Assembly: GCA_963842305.1 (NCBI GenBank)
Contig: CAWJFW010000003.1
Span: 496,001-560,000 of the forward strand
Reading direction: 5' to 3'
DNA: 64,000 nucleotides
Source of the DNA: JAIBJN01 sp963842305
GTDB taxonomy: Bacteria; Actinomycetota; Thermoleophilia; Gaiellales; Gaiellaceae
The notes under the pieces: generated by a model
Told to the model about the DNA's origin: nothing
Seen by the model: only the letters and a program-made list of their open reading frames with translations
Databases searched by the model: none
Shown: positions 1 through 7,273 of the stretch, piece after piece
How positions within the stretch are numbered: position 1 is the stretch's first letter
Layout of the letters: every line of letters begins with the position of its first letter
Made by a program: the position numbers and the translations under genes

Positions 1-328
1 TCTCGGAGCGGAGGACAGCCAGATCAGAAAGCGGGTCGGCGCCCACCACCTCGGCGCTGACCTCCTTGCCGTCGACAAAGGAGGCCTCGACCGTTCCGTC
101 CGAACTGGCGACGACATGCGCGGAGGTCAGCATGAACCCGTCCGGTGTGATGACGACGCCACTCCCGCCTCCCGTGGCCCTGCGCCCGCCGCGGACGCGC
201 CTCGACACCCGGAGGTTGGCGACGGAGGGGGACAGCCGCTCGGCGATCGTGACGACGGCGCGGGAGTACGCGTCGAGCGCCTCCTCCTCGTCGACTTCGC
301 CCGAGGAAATGAACGTAAGATCGACCAT
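1..328 (-). CDS. HtrA/DegP-like trypsin-fold serine protease, 5' part only
   Basis: The gene runs off the left edge; its first 109 residues are visible. After a charged N-terminus the sequence enters a trypsin-like fold with the HtrA pattern: GGGSGVVITPDGF, then TSAHVV carrying the catalytic His (residue 71), then SDLAVLR carrying the catalytic Asp (residue 102). The Ser motif and any PDZ domain lie outside the window. No signal peptide or membrane anchor precedes the protease domain, unlike most HtrA proteins, so it may be cytoplasmic or the true start may differ. The ATG at 328 is divergent from the enoyl-CoA hydratase gene at 372. Confidence 0.8.
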   Translation of the reverse strand, partial: MVDLTFISSGEVDEEEALDAYSRAVVTIAERLSPSVANLRVSRRVRGGRRATGGGSGVVITPDGFMLTSAHVVASSDGTVEASFVDGKEVSAEVVGADPLSDLAVLRSE

Positions 329-371
329 CCGCTCAAGCTACCGGACGCGGGCCGGTCTACCGAGAGGCGGG

Positions 372-1142
372 ATGGCAGAGGTCGAGTTGAGACGCGAGGG
401 CGCGGTTCTGACGATCGCGCTGAACCGGCCGGGCAAGCTGAACGCGTTCGATGCGGCCATGCACCAGGCGTTCGCCGAAGCGCTGAAGGAGGCAGCCGAC
501 CCCGAGGTGCGCGCCGTCGTGCTGACCGGATCGGGCCGGGGCTTCTGCGTGGGACAGGACCTCGCAGAGCTCCGGGACGGCGAGCGGGACGTCGGCAAGC
601 TCCTTCGAGCGCGCTGGAACCGACATGTCCTCGGGCTCCGCGGCCTGGAGAAGCCGGTGGTCGCCGCCGTCAACGGCGCGGCTGCCGGAGCGGGCCTCTC
701 GCTCGCCTGCGCGTGCGACCTGCGCGTCGCCGGCGACTTGGCCGCATTCGTGCCGGCGTTCGTGAGCGTCGGCCTCGTTCCGGACACGGGCGGCTCATGG
801 CTCGTGCCGAGGCTGCTCGGCTACGCCAGGGCGTTCGAGTGGATGTGCTCGGGCCGCAAGATCGGGGCCGACGAGGCGCTCGCCTGGGGCTTGGTCTCTG
901 AGGTCGTCCCGGCCGACGAGGTGCTGTCGCGCGCCGAGGAGCGCGCGGCCTCGTTCGCCGCCCTGCCGACACGGGCGATCGCGATGAGCAAGCGCCTCTT
1001 CGAGCGCGCGGCGTCGTCGCGTCTCGACGAGCAGCTCGAGCTGGAGGCGCAGCTGCAGGTGGCGGCCATCCAGACCGAGGACTTCGCCGAGGGCGTGGCG
1101 GCGTTCCTCGAGAAGCGCGAGCCTCGTTTCCGCGGCCGTTAA
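372..1142 (+). CDS. Enoyl-CoA hydratase/isomerase, PaaG-like
   Basis: A 256-residue crotonase-fold protein. The first oxyanion-hole segment is GRGFCVGQDL (about residues 56-65) and the second is NGAAAGAGLSLACACDLR (about 100-117). VPDTGG near residue 137 places an Asp where PaaG-type ring-epoxide isomerases have one, and Cys-x-Gly-Gln-Asp is also typical of the PaaG branch. The start is the ATG at 372; upstream in-frame codons run into the divergent protease gene. The paaABCD genes lie about 1.2 kb away, which supports a role in phenylacetyl-CoA breakdown (1,2-epoxyphenylacetyl-CoA isomerase), but a generic enoyl-CoA hydratase cannot be excluded. Confidence 0.82.
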   Translation: MAEVELRREGAVLTIALNRPGKLNAFDAAMHQAFAEALKEAADPEVRAVVLTGSGRGFCVGQDLAELRDGERDVGKLLRARWNRHVLGLRGLEKPVVAAVNGAAAGAGLSLACACDLRVAGDLAAFVPAFVSVGLVPDTGGSWLVPRLLGYARAFEWMCSGRKIGADEALAWGLVSEVVPADEVLSRAEERAASFAALPTRAIAMSKRLFERAASSRLDEQLELEAQLQVAAIQTEDFAEGVAAFLEKREPRFRGR

Positions 1143-1153
1143 CGGACGTCTCA

Positions 1154-1954
1154 TCAGCGGACCAGGCGACCGTGCACCGAGAACGTCGCCTCCGCCGGCT
1201 GGCAGCCTAGCTGGGCCGCCTCGCTCTGCTTCATCGACCCGCTGAGCCTCGTGGCGAGCCATTCCTCACCGACCGCCTCGGCTGCATCGACGTGCAGGTT
1301 GAGGGTCACGGTCGAGATCGAGCGGCTGTTGCCGCATTCGATCGTGAACTGACCGGTGTACGTGCCGGTGTAGCGCGCTCCGTTGCGCTCGAGCGCGACG
1401 CGAAACGCCTGATCGTGGATGTCGCGCACGGCGACGGTGCAGGGACCCTCGGGGCACTGCGGGTCGAAACGCCAGCCGAAGTTGGGGTGCTGGTAATCGC
1501 CGTAGCCCATCTTTCGGACGAACGTCGTCGTGATGTTGAAGGTCCCGTCGAGGCGGGCAGACCGAAGCGGCGGGACGGCCGTCTCGGCCTGGGTGGCGAC
1601 GCGGTCCGAGACGACGTCGCCCCGACGCGACTCGATCTCGTAGCTGTAGGGCAGCCCGGGGACCACGTCCTCGTCCGTGTACGTTGCCGCCGTTCCCGCG
1701 ATCGTGGTCAAGGCGGCGCCGTCCCGAAACAGCGCATAGCGCTCGACGTAGTCACCGGCCGGAGGAGTCCAGCTGAGGACGACCTTGAAGGCCGTGGCCT
1801 TCGCGGCGAAGTCCGAAGGCGGGTGAATCTCGCCAGCAGAATCCACCGTGTCCGTGGACGGCGGCTGCGTCTCGTCGTCTCCACCCATGCAGCCCGCGCC
1901 GCTCAACCCCACCGCGGCGAGCACGAGCCAAAGTGCCCTCCTCGACCGCACCAC
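1154..1954 (-). CDS. Secreted or lipid-anchored fibronectin type III protein
   Basis: With the GTG at 1954 the product has 266 residues: a short basic start, a hydrophobic segment, then a Cys (LSGAGC), a weak lipobox, followed by an acidic linker. A fibronectin type III-like domain follows (LSWTPP, then ERYALFRDG and YSYEIESRRGD, about residues 60-130). The remainder is a beta-rich region with several Cys that I do not recognise. An in-frame ATG at 2023 would add 23 polar residues ahead of the hydrophobic segment. I prefer 1954 because a good promoter ends 9 nt before it and the longer form would abut the divergent gene at 2025. Probable extracellular binding protein of unknown ligand. Confidence 0.68.
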   Translation of the reverse strand: MVRSRRALWLVLAAVGLSGAGCMGGDDETQPPSTDTVDSAGEIHPPSDFAAKATAFKVVLSWTPPAGDYVERYALFRDGAALTTIAGTAATYTDEDVVPGLPYSYEIESRRGDVVSDRVATQAETAVPPLRSARLDGTFNITTTFVRKMGYGDYQHPNFGWRFDPQCPEGPCTVAVRDIHDQAFRVALERNGARYTGTYTGQFTIECGNSRSISTVTLNLHVDAAEAVGEEWLATRLSGSMKQSEAAQLGCQPAEATFSVHGRLVR

Positions 1955-1963
1955 GCGCGGCCG

Positions 1964-1991
1964 ATCATAGCTTGTAGCCGTTGTTTCTCGA
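1964..1991 (-). promoter_or_regulatory. Promoter of the fibronectin III protein gene
   Basis: Reading the minus strand, TCGAGA (1991-1986; 4 of 6 matches to TTGACA) is followed after 16 nt by TATGAT (1969-1964). The GTG start at 1954 is 9 nt further, so the transcript would be leaderless or nearly so. Confidence 0.5.
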
Positions 1992-2024
1992 CGCCGGTTC
2001 GTCCGCCAGAATTGCTCGTGCACG

Positions 2025-2396
2025 ATGGGGTGGTTGCCCGATCCGCGCGTCTGCGCCGTGGTCTATCTCGCTCTCGGAAGCGCGTTCGTCTACCTGATCT
2101 GGAATACCATCGAGAGGTTCGACGCAATCACGGCGAGGCCCGTTCTGGCCGTCGTCCTCGGACTCCTGGCACACGCCGGCTTTGGGTTTGCGATCGGGAG
2201 CTGGTGGGCGCTGCTTCTGCCCTATGCCCTTATCGTCGTGGCTCTCCCGGCGGGTTTTCCCCCGAGCGACGAGCGCGAGCCACTCCAGATTGCACTCGTG
2301 CAGGCCTGGCTCGCGACCCCTGAAGCGCTGCTCATGATCCCCGGCATTCTCGTGCGCAAGGCGCGGTCGGAGAGGATGGGATCTAGATCGTCTTGA
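2025..2396 (+). CDS. Small integral membrane protein, function unknown
   Basis: 123 residues with hydrophobic stretches at about 10-25, 40-70 and 95-110, so two to four membrane segments, and a basic C-terminus (RKARSERM). I recognise no catalytic motif. Its start lies just beyond the upstream region of the divergent fibronectin gene, and its last 14 bases overlap the end of the convergent paaD gene. Codon usage is GC-rich like its neighbours. Confidence 0.55.
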   Translation: MGWLPDPRVCAVVYLALGSAFVYLIWNTIERFDAITARPVLAVVLGLLAHAGFGFAIGSWWALLLPYALIVVALPAGFPPSDEREPLQIALVQAWLATPEALLMIPGILVRKARSERMGSRSS

Positions 2397-2868
2397 ACTG
2401 CTCGAAGGGCTGCCGGCAGCTTCGGCAGTAGCGGATCGAGCGGCAGGGCGTCGGGCCGAACACGTTCTCCAGCGACGTGTCGCGCGAGCCGCAGTACGGG
2501 CAGCGAAACGCCTGCGTCTCGAGCTGGACGAGCGTCGGGCCCGCCGAGGCGCGCGGGTGCGGCGGCGCGAAACCGGACTGCTCGAGCTTGCGCCGGCCCT
2601 CCGGAGTGATGCGGTCCGTCGACCAGGAGTCGTCGAGGATGACGTCGATCTGCGGCTCGGCCCCGAGAGCCCGGACGGCCTCGGCCAGCCGGTCGCGCAT
2701 GACCTCCTGCGCGGGGCAGCCAAGGAAGGTCGGGGTGAACTCGACGCGCACGCGAGCGCCGACCACCTCGACCTCGCGGATGACTCCGAGGTCGACGAGC
2801 GAGATCACCGGGATCTCCGGGTCGGGGATCTCGGCGAGCGCGTCCCAGACCGTCTCGGCCGTCACCAT
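2383..2868 (-). CDS. paaD: Phenylacetyl-CoA epoxidase maturation protein PaaD (MIP18-type)
   Basis: 161 residues from the ATG at 2868, which overlaps the last bases of paaC. The N-terminal half is a MIP18/DUF59 domain (IPDPEIPVISLVDLGVI, FTPTFLGCPAQEVM) with its conserved Cys near residue 51. The C-terminus is a zinc-ribbon-like segment with two Cys pairs (CPYCG near 123-127 and CRSIRYCRSC near 142-151), typical of PaaD. The family is needed for assembly or iron loading of the ring-epoxidising oxygenase. Last gene of the paaABCD operon; no paaE reductase follows, because a convergent gene begins overlapping the stop codon. Confidence 0.92.
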   Translation of the reverse strand: MVTAETVWDALAEIPDPEIPVISLVDLGVIREVEVVGARVRVEFTPTFLGCPAQEVMRDRLAEAVRALGAEPQIDVILDDSWSTDRITPEGRRKLEQSGFAPPHPRASAGPTLVQLETQAFRCPYCGSRDTSLENVFGPTPCRSIRYCRSCRQPFEQFKTI

Positions 2869-3530
2869 CTCGCCCCCGGCACCGAGCGGCGCACCATCGT
2901 CATCTCCTCGTGCAGCGCGACGAAGCCCTCCGCATGCGCGCCGCGCTCGACCGCCTCGGCCGGCTCGAGGCCGACGAGCTCGGCCAGGCGCTCGCGCTCG
3001 CCCGGCTCGAGAACCCCGAGCGCGTAGGGCCAGAGCTCGGCCACGGCCCGCTCGAAGCGCTCCCGCTCCGCCGAGTCGCGCAGTCGGTCGGCCCACATCT
3101 GTGCATGCATCCGGTGGTAGGCCTCCTCGCGGTCCATCTTCGCCGCCAGGCCCGCGAGCTCGGGCCAGTCCGAGTTGCCGAGCGCCGCGACGCGAATCGA
3201 GTCGGCAGTCTCGTACAGCCAGTGGCGTGCAATCGTGGCGGCCCAGTCGCCGACGAGCCGCAGCTCGACGAAAGGCGCGCAGAGGTAGTCGTCGGCCGCG
3301 CGGTCGAAAGCGAGTGCATCGGCGTCGCCGCCGAGTACGCCTGCCGCGAGCTCGTACAGGGCCCGGGCATGGCCGATCTCGCCCTGGGCGATCGAGGAGA
3401 ACGCGACGTCCTCCTCGAGAAACGGCGCGATCCCCGTCCATTCGGAGTCCCGCCACCCGAGCACGAGCTCGTCGTCGGCGAAGGCGAGAACCGCCTCCAC
3501 GGCCGCGCTAGGCGGTGCCTGCGCGCTCAC
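2862..3530 (-). CDS. paaC: Phenylacetyl-CoA epoxidase structural subunit PaaC
   Basis: 222 residues. The start is the GTG at 3530, fixed by an AAGGAGG ribosome binding site 3 nt before it; this makes a 23-bp overlap with paaB. It has the all-helical ferritin-like fold of the family (DDELVLGWRDSEWTG, AQGEIGHARALYELAAG, MDREEAYHRMHAQMW). PaaC pairs with the catalytic PaaA in the oxygenase that epoxidises the aromatic ring of phenylacetyl-CoA, and usually serves as the scaffold subunit. Third gene of the operon, overlapping genes on both sides. Confidence 0.93.
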   Translation of the reverse strand: MSAQAPPSAAVEAVLAFADDELVLGWRDSEWTGIAPFLEEDVAFSSIAQGEIGHARALYELAAGVLGGDADALAFDRAADDYLCAPFVELRLVGDWAATIARHWLYETADSIRVAALGNSDWPELAGLAAKMDREEAYHRMHAQMWADRLRDSAERERFERAVAELWPYALGVLEPGERERLAELVGLEPAEAVERGAHAEGFVALHEEMTMVRRSVPGARW

Positions 3531-3786
3531 GGGCCTCCTTCAGCCTGACCTTGAGCGAGTAGCCGTCCACCCGCCGGTAGTCGCGGTCGAAGACCTCGGC
3601 GACGTACGGGTCCTCGATCTCGCGGATCGCGTCCCGCGGGACGATCCAGAGCGCCACGGACTCGGCGCGCCGGCCGTAGAACTCGACGGCGTACGCCTCG
3701 GCGAACTCGCGGTTGGGCGCCTCCAGGGAGCCGCCGTGCTGGAACGGCTGCCCCTCGCGCTCCCGGCGGAAGACCTCCCAGATCAC
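3508..3786 (-). CDS. paaB: Phenylacetyl-CoA epoxidase subunit PaaB
   Basis: 92 residues, the family's usual size, beginning VIWEVFRRER. The GTG at 3786 overlaps the paaA stop codon (GTGA), so translation is probably coupled. Motifs typical of PaaB are the HGGSLEAPN segment near residue 17 and the EFYGRRAESVALWIVPRDAI core. PaaB is a small subunit of the multicomponent monooxygenase and is needed for activity, probably at the contact with the reductase. A longer in-frame reading exists but extends into the paaA coding region and has no conserved sequence. Confidence 0.92.
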   Translation of the reverse strand: MIWEVFRREREGQPFQHGGSLEAPNREFAEAYAVEFYGRRAESVALWIVPRDAIREIEDPYVAEVFDRDYRRVDGYSLKVRLKEARERAGTA

Positions 3787-4688
3787 GCCGCGTCGGCGAG
3801 AACCGCCCGGCGCACCCAGGCCGTCTCCTCGCGCGAGGCGCGCCGGAGGCCCAGTCGCCGCTCTGTCGCCGGGCCGTGGCCCGTGACGACCCACTTGAGC
3901 TCGTCCCAGTCAGGCTCGTTGTAGTGCCAGACCCCTTGGTCGTCCTTTCGAAGCGCGGGGTCGGGGACGGTGAGCCCGAGTTCCCAGATCTGGTCGACGT
4001 AGCCGTCGAGGAACTGCTGGCGGGCCTCCTCGTTCGCCTGGCTCTTGATGCGCCAGCGGTACATCGGGTCGCCCTCGGCGGGAATCGGGTTGCCGTGGAA
4101 CTGCATCAGCGGGCCCCACCAGCGGTCGAGAGCCTCCTGGACCAGCTCCCGCTGCTCGTCCGTGCCGGTCATCATCGTGAGGATCACGTCTCGGCCGTGG
4201 AGGATGTGGAAGGATTCCTCCCAGCAGATCTTCTTCATGATCCGTGCGTACGGGGCGTAGGAGCACTTCAGGAGCGCCTTCTGGGAGATGATGGCCGCCG
4301 CGTCGACGAGCCACGCGATCACGCCGACGTCGCCCCAGGTCTTCGTCGGGTAGTGGAAGACGTTGTGGAACTTGGTCTTCCCGGCGATGAGGTCGTCGAA
4401 GCACGCGTCGCGCGGCTTGCCGAGGTCCTCGACGACCCGGAAGATGAGCTGGCCGTGGCCGACCTCGTCCTGCACCTTCGCAGTCAGCGCGAGCTTCCGC
4501 TGGAGCGTGGGCGCGCGCAGGATCCACTCGCGCTCGGGGAGGACGCCCATCAGCTCCGAGTTCCCGTGCATCTCGATGAACTTGACGAGCGCCTTGCGGT
4601 AGTCCGCGGGCATGGGGTCGCCGGTCTCGACCTGGCCACCGCCCTGAACGTATGCGGCGAACTCCTCGTCGGTCATCCGCTCGAGCAC
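3783..4688 (-). CDS. paaA: Phenylacetyl-CoA epoxidase catalytic diiron subunit PaaA
   Basis: 301 residues of ferritin-like helical protein with the carboxylate/His pairs of a diiron site: QDEVGHGQL (near 73-81) and WEESFHILHG (near 155-164). PaaA carries out O2-dependent epoxidation of the ring of phenylacetyl-CoA, the first committed step of aerobic phenylacetate breakdown. The start is the GTG at 4688, with GGGAGG 8 nt upstream. First gene of paaABCD, read divergently from the TetR gene across a 44-bp gap that holds a palindromic operator, so repression by that regulator is likely. Confidence 0.95.
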   Translation of the reverse strand: MLERMTDEEFAAYVQGGGQVETGDPMPADYRKALVKFIEMHGNSELMGVLPEREWILRAPTLQRKLALTAKVQDEVGHGQLIFRVVEDLGKPRDACFDDLIAGKTKFHNVFHYPTKTWGDVGVIAWLVDAAAIISQKALLKCSYAPYARIMKKICWEESFHILHGRDVILTMMTGTDEQRELVQEALDRWWGPLMQFHGNPIPAEGDPMYRWRIKSQANEEARQQFLDGYVDQIWELGLTVPDPALRKDDQGVWHYNEPDWDELKWVVTGHGPATERRLGLRRASREETAWVRRAVLADAA

Positions 4689-4705
4689 TGGCAGAACCTC
4701 CCAAC

Positions 4706-4719
4706 CGAACGATCGTTAG
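4706..4719. promoter_or_regulatory. PaaR-type operator between paaA and the TetR gene
   Basis: CGAACGATCGTTAG, with the perfect 10-bp palindrome AACGATCGTT at 4708-4717. It lies between the divergent paaA and TetR genes and touches both proposed -10 boxes. It fits the pseudopalindrome CNAACGNNCGTTNG that I recall as reported for the TetR-type PaaR of Thermus thermophilus, whose ligand is phenylacetyl-CoA. Binding here is inferred. Confidence 0.7.
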
Positions 4720-4723
4720 TATG
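4717..4723. promoter_or_regulatory. Overlapping divergent -10 boxes for the TetR gene and paaA
   Basis: On the plus strand TAGTAT (4717-4722) ends 10 nt before the ATG at 4733. On the minus strand CATACT (4723-4718) ends 29 nt before the paaA GTG at 4688. Both abut the palindromic operator, so a bound repressor would block both. No clear -35 box is seen. Confidence 0.4.
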
Positions 4724-4732
4724 CAGGGTACC

Positions 4733-5305
4733 ATGAGCCGCCGCGACGAGCTTGCGCGCGAGGCCGCCCGACTCTTCGCCGAGAAGGGCTACCACGGCAC
4801 CTCGATCGGCGCCCTCGCCGATGCGATCGGAGTCCAGAAGGGGTCGCTCTACGCCCATATCGAGGGCAAGCAGGATCTCCTCCACGAGACGATGCGCCAG
4901 GGTGCGGAGGCGTTCCACGGCGCGCTCGACGAGATCCCGGAGGAACTCGCCCCGGCGGAGAAGCTGCGTCTCGCATTGCACGCTCACCTCCGCGTCGTCG
5001 CCGGCCAACTCGAGCTTGCGACCGTCTTCGTTCAGGAATGGCGATACCTCGAGGACGAGCGGCGCGAGCAGTTCGTGGCCGAGCGGCGGCGCTACGAGGA
5101 ACGGATCCGAGCGCTCTTTCGCGAAGGCCGCGAGCAGGGGGAGCTGCGCTCGGACCTGGACGAGAGCACGGCGGCGCTCCTGTTTCTCTCGGCGGCGAAC
5201 TGGGCGTTCACGTGGCTCCGTCCGGGCGTCGACACCGATGTCGTCGCCGATGCCTTCTACGAGCTGCTCGTCGACGGCATGCGCGGCTACGCGACACCCG
5301 CCTGA
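4733..5305 (+). CDS. paaR: TetR-family repressor, probable PaaR
   Basis: 190 residues from the ATG at 4733; an ATG at 4721 would add four residues. The N-terminal helix-turn-helix is classical (LFAEKGYHGTSIGALADAIGV, then KGSLYAHIEGKQDLL, about residues 10-50). The helical C-terminal ligand domain (about 60-190) includes VFVQEWRYLEDE and REQGELRSDLD. It is divergent from paaABCD with an operator between, so it very probably represses the paa genes and itself and is released by phenylacetyl-CoA or another pathway CoA ester. Family is certain; ligand and targets are inferred from position. Confidence 0.85.
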   Translation: MSRRDELAREAARLFAEKGYHGTSIGALADAIGVQKGSLYAHIEGKQDLLHETMRQGAEAFHGALDEIPEELAPAEKLRLALHAHLRVVAGQLELATVFVQEWRYLEDERREQFVAERRRYEERIRALFREGREQGELRSDLDESTAALLFLSAANWAFTWLRPGVDTDVVADAFYELLVDGMRGYATPA

Positions 5306-5329
5306 ACGCTGGCGGCGTCCGACCGCAAC

Positions 5330-5335
5330 TACAGT
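5330..5335 (+). promoter_or_regulatory. -10 box of the lipid kinase gene
   Basis: TACAGT ends 6 nt before the GTG at 5342, the spacing expected for a leaderless transcript. No convincing -35 box. Confidence 0.35.
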
Positions 5336-5341
5336 GCCGGC

Positions 5342-6232
5342 GTGCCGAGCGCGCTCATCGTCAATCCTCATGCGTCGCGCGTCACGCCGGAGGTGACGGT
5401 CGCGGTCGAGCGGGCACTCGCCGCCGGCGGGGAGGTCGACACGCTGATCACCGAGGGACCGCGGCATGCCGCCGATCTCGCCGAGGCGGCCGCGCACACG
5501 TACGACCGGCTCTACGTGTTCGGAGGGGACGGGGCCTTCAACGAAGTCGTCAACGGCATCGACGTCGACGTGCCCGTCGGCTTTATCCCCGGCGGCGGCA
5601 CCAGCGTGCTCTCTCGGGCGCTCGGCCTTCCCCGTGAGCCGGTCGCCTGCGCGCGGCTTCTCGCGGGCTCGAGCGGGGAGCGCAGGATCTCGCTCGGGCG
5701 GGTCAACGGCCGCCGCTTCACCTTCAGTGCCGGCCTCGGTCTCGATGCCGAACTCATCCGCCGGGCGGAAGCGCACGGCCGCCCCGACGGGAGGCGGCCC
5801 AGCGACGCCGCCTTCGTCAAGGCGCTCGCCGGCATCCTCGCCAAGCGTGGCGGCCGGCTTCGACCCGAGCTGACCGTCGTCGGCCATGGACGCGCCGCGT
5901 TTGCCCTCGTCGCCAACTGCGACCCATACACCTACGTAGGCTCGCTTCCGGTCAGAGCGGCGCCGAAGGCACGCTTCGACCTCGGCCTCGATCTCGTCGC
6001 CCCGCGTGAGGTGGCGCCGTGGCGGCTGCCGCAGCTTGCGTCGTGGGCCCTCGCCGGCCGCGGGCAGTTGAGCTCCTCGCACGCGCTGTATCTCCACGAC
6101 CTGGACGAGGTCGAGGTCGAATGCGACGTGCCGACGCCGCTCCAGGTGGACGGTGAAGATCTGGGCGACGTCGACTCGGCCCGGTTCGAGGCCGAGCGGG
6201 GCGCGCTCCGGGTCCTCGTGGGCGATACTTAG
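5342..6232 (+). CDS. Diacylglycerol/lipid kinase family protein
   Basis: 296 residues. The N-terminal half is the DAGK catalytic domain: VNPHAS at residues 7-12, the nucleotide-binding loop GGDGAFNEVVNG (about 61-72) and GFIPGGGTS (about 80-88). The C-terminal beta-rich half ends in PTPLQVDGEDLG, the usual closing motif of YegS/BmrU-type lipid kinases. It would phosphorylate a membrane lipid such as diacylglycerol using ATP at the cytoplasmic face; the natural substrate cannot be read from the sequence. It is followed at once by the E1-alpha gene, but a -10 box overlapping its own stop codon suggests separate transcription. Confidence 0.85.
   Translation: MPSALIVNPHASRVTPEVTVAVERALAAGGEVDTLITEGPRHAADLAEAAAHTYDRLYVFGGDGAFNEVVNGIDVDVPVGFIPGGGTSVLSRALGLPREPVACARLLAGSSGERRISLGRVNGRRFTFSAGLGLDAELIRRAEAHGRPDGRRPSDAAFVKALAGILAKRGGRLRPELTVVGHGRAAFALVANCDPYTYVGSLPVRAAPKARFDLGLDLVAPREVAPWRLPQLASWALAGRGQLSSSHALYLHDLDEVEVECDVPTPLQVDGEDLGDVDSARFEAERGALRVLVGDT
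6224..6229 (+). promoter_or_regulatory. -10 box of the dehydrogenase operon
   Basis: GATACT lies at the end of the lipid kinase gene and ends 6 nt before the GTG start at 6236, a leaderless arrangement for the E1a-E1b-E2 operon. Confidence 0.35.
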
Positions 6233-6235
6233 AGA

Positions 6236-7273
6236 GTGGCACAGGTGCTTCCGGCCGAGCAGGGCGTTCGGCGGATCATCGGCGATGGGGAAGGGGTAGC
6301 GGACGGCGAGGTCGAGGGTCTCGGCGACGCTGCGCTGCTTGACCTCTACCGAGGAATGGTCCTCCTGCGAACCTACGACGAGCGCTCCGTCGTCTACCAC
6401 CGCCAGGGCCGGATCGGGACGTATGCGATCTTCTGGGGCCACGAGGCGATGCAGGTCGGCTCGGTGCTCGCGCTCGCCCAGGAGGACTGGATCTTCCCCT
6501 CCTATCGCGAGTCCGCGATCGGACTCCTGCGTGGGATGCCGCCGGAGACGGTGCTCGCCTGGTGGCGTGGTCATCCCGCCGGCTGGTGGGACCCGCGGCA
6601 GTTTCGGGTCGCGTCGATTGCCGTGCCGATCGCCACACACGTCCCGCACGCGGTCGGCTACGCATGGGGTGCGAAGCTGAAGGGCCGAGGCGACTGCGCG
6701 ATCGCGTACTTCGGAGACGGGGCCACTTCCGAGGGTGTCTTCCACGAAGGCGCCAACTTCGCAGCGGTCATGCGAGCGCCGGTCGTCCTCCTCTGCAACA
6801 ACAACCAGTGGGCGATCTCGACGCCGCTCTCGGCCCAGACGCGTGCCGCGTCGCTGGCGGACAAGGCGGTGGGCTACGGCATGCCCGGTCTGCGGGTGGA
6901 CGGCGGCGACGTGCTCGCGGTGTACGAGGCGACCGCCGAGGCGCTCGCCAGGGCCCGGGCGGGGGAAGGGCCAACCTTCATCGAGGCGGTGACGTACCGT
7001 GCCGCGCCCCACGCGACCGCCGACGACCCCAGCGCGTACTGGGACGAGAGCCGCGTCGAGGCCGAGCGCCGCAACGAGTGCGTCGGCCGCTACGAGCGCT
7101 ACCTGCGTCGCCTCGGGATCCTGACGGACGAGGTCGCCGAGGAGACGCGGGCGGACGCGCTCGAGCGGATGAGAAGGGGGATCGAGTCGGTCGAAGCGCT
7201 GCCGCCGCCCGACCCTGAGCTCGTCTTCGCGCACGCCTACGCCGATCCGCCCGCGTCGCTGAGGGACGGCTAG
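6236..7273 (+). CDS. pdhA: 2-oxoacid (pyruvate) dehydrogenase E1 alpha subunit
   Basis: 345 residues. E1 alpha of the heterotetrameric type binds thiamine diphosphate through GDGATSEG (about residues 160-167) and the following NNNQWAIST (about 187-195); both are intact. YRESAIGLLRGMPPE and the GWWDPR loop match pyruvate or branched-chain dehydrogenases. With E1 beta it decarboxylates a 2-oxoacid and transfers the acyl group to lipoyl-E2. First gene of a three-gene operon; the TAGTG overlap couples it to the next gene. Whether pyruvate or branched-chain oxoacids are preferred is not decided by these motifs. Confidence 0.88.
   Translation: MAQVLPAEQGVRRIIGDGEGVADGEVEGLGDAALLDLYRGMVLLRTYDERSVVYHRQGRIGTYAIFWGHEAMQVGSVLALAQEDWIFPSYRESAIGLLRGMPPETVLAWWRGHPAGWWDPRQFRVASIAVPIATHVPHAVGYAWGAKLKGRGDCAIAYFGDGATSEGVFHEGANFAAVMRAPVVLLCNNNQWAISTPLSAQTRAASLADKAVGYGMPGLRVDGGDVLAVYEATAEALARARAGEGPTFIEAVTYRAAPHATADDPSAYWDESRVEAERRNECVGRYERYLRRLGILTDEVAEETRADALERMRRGIESVEALPPPDPELVFAHAYADPPASLRDG

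Noticed and set aside
4652..7234. Very long minus-strand open frame opposite the TetR, kinase and E1-alpha genes
   Set aside because: High-GC antisense shadow; Arg/Asp/Gly-rich text with no motif, while the plus strand has three clear genes.
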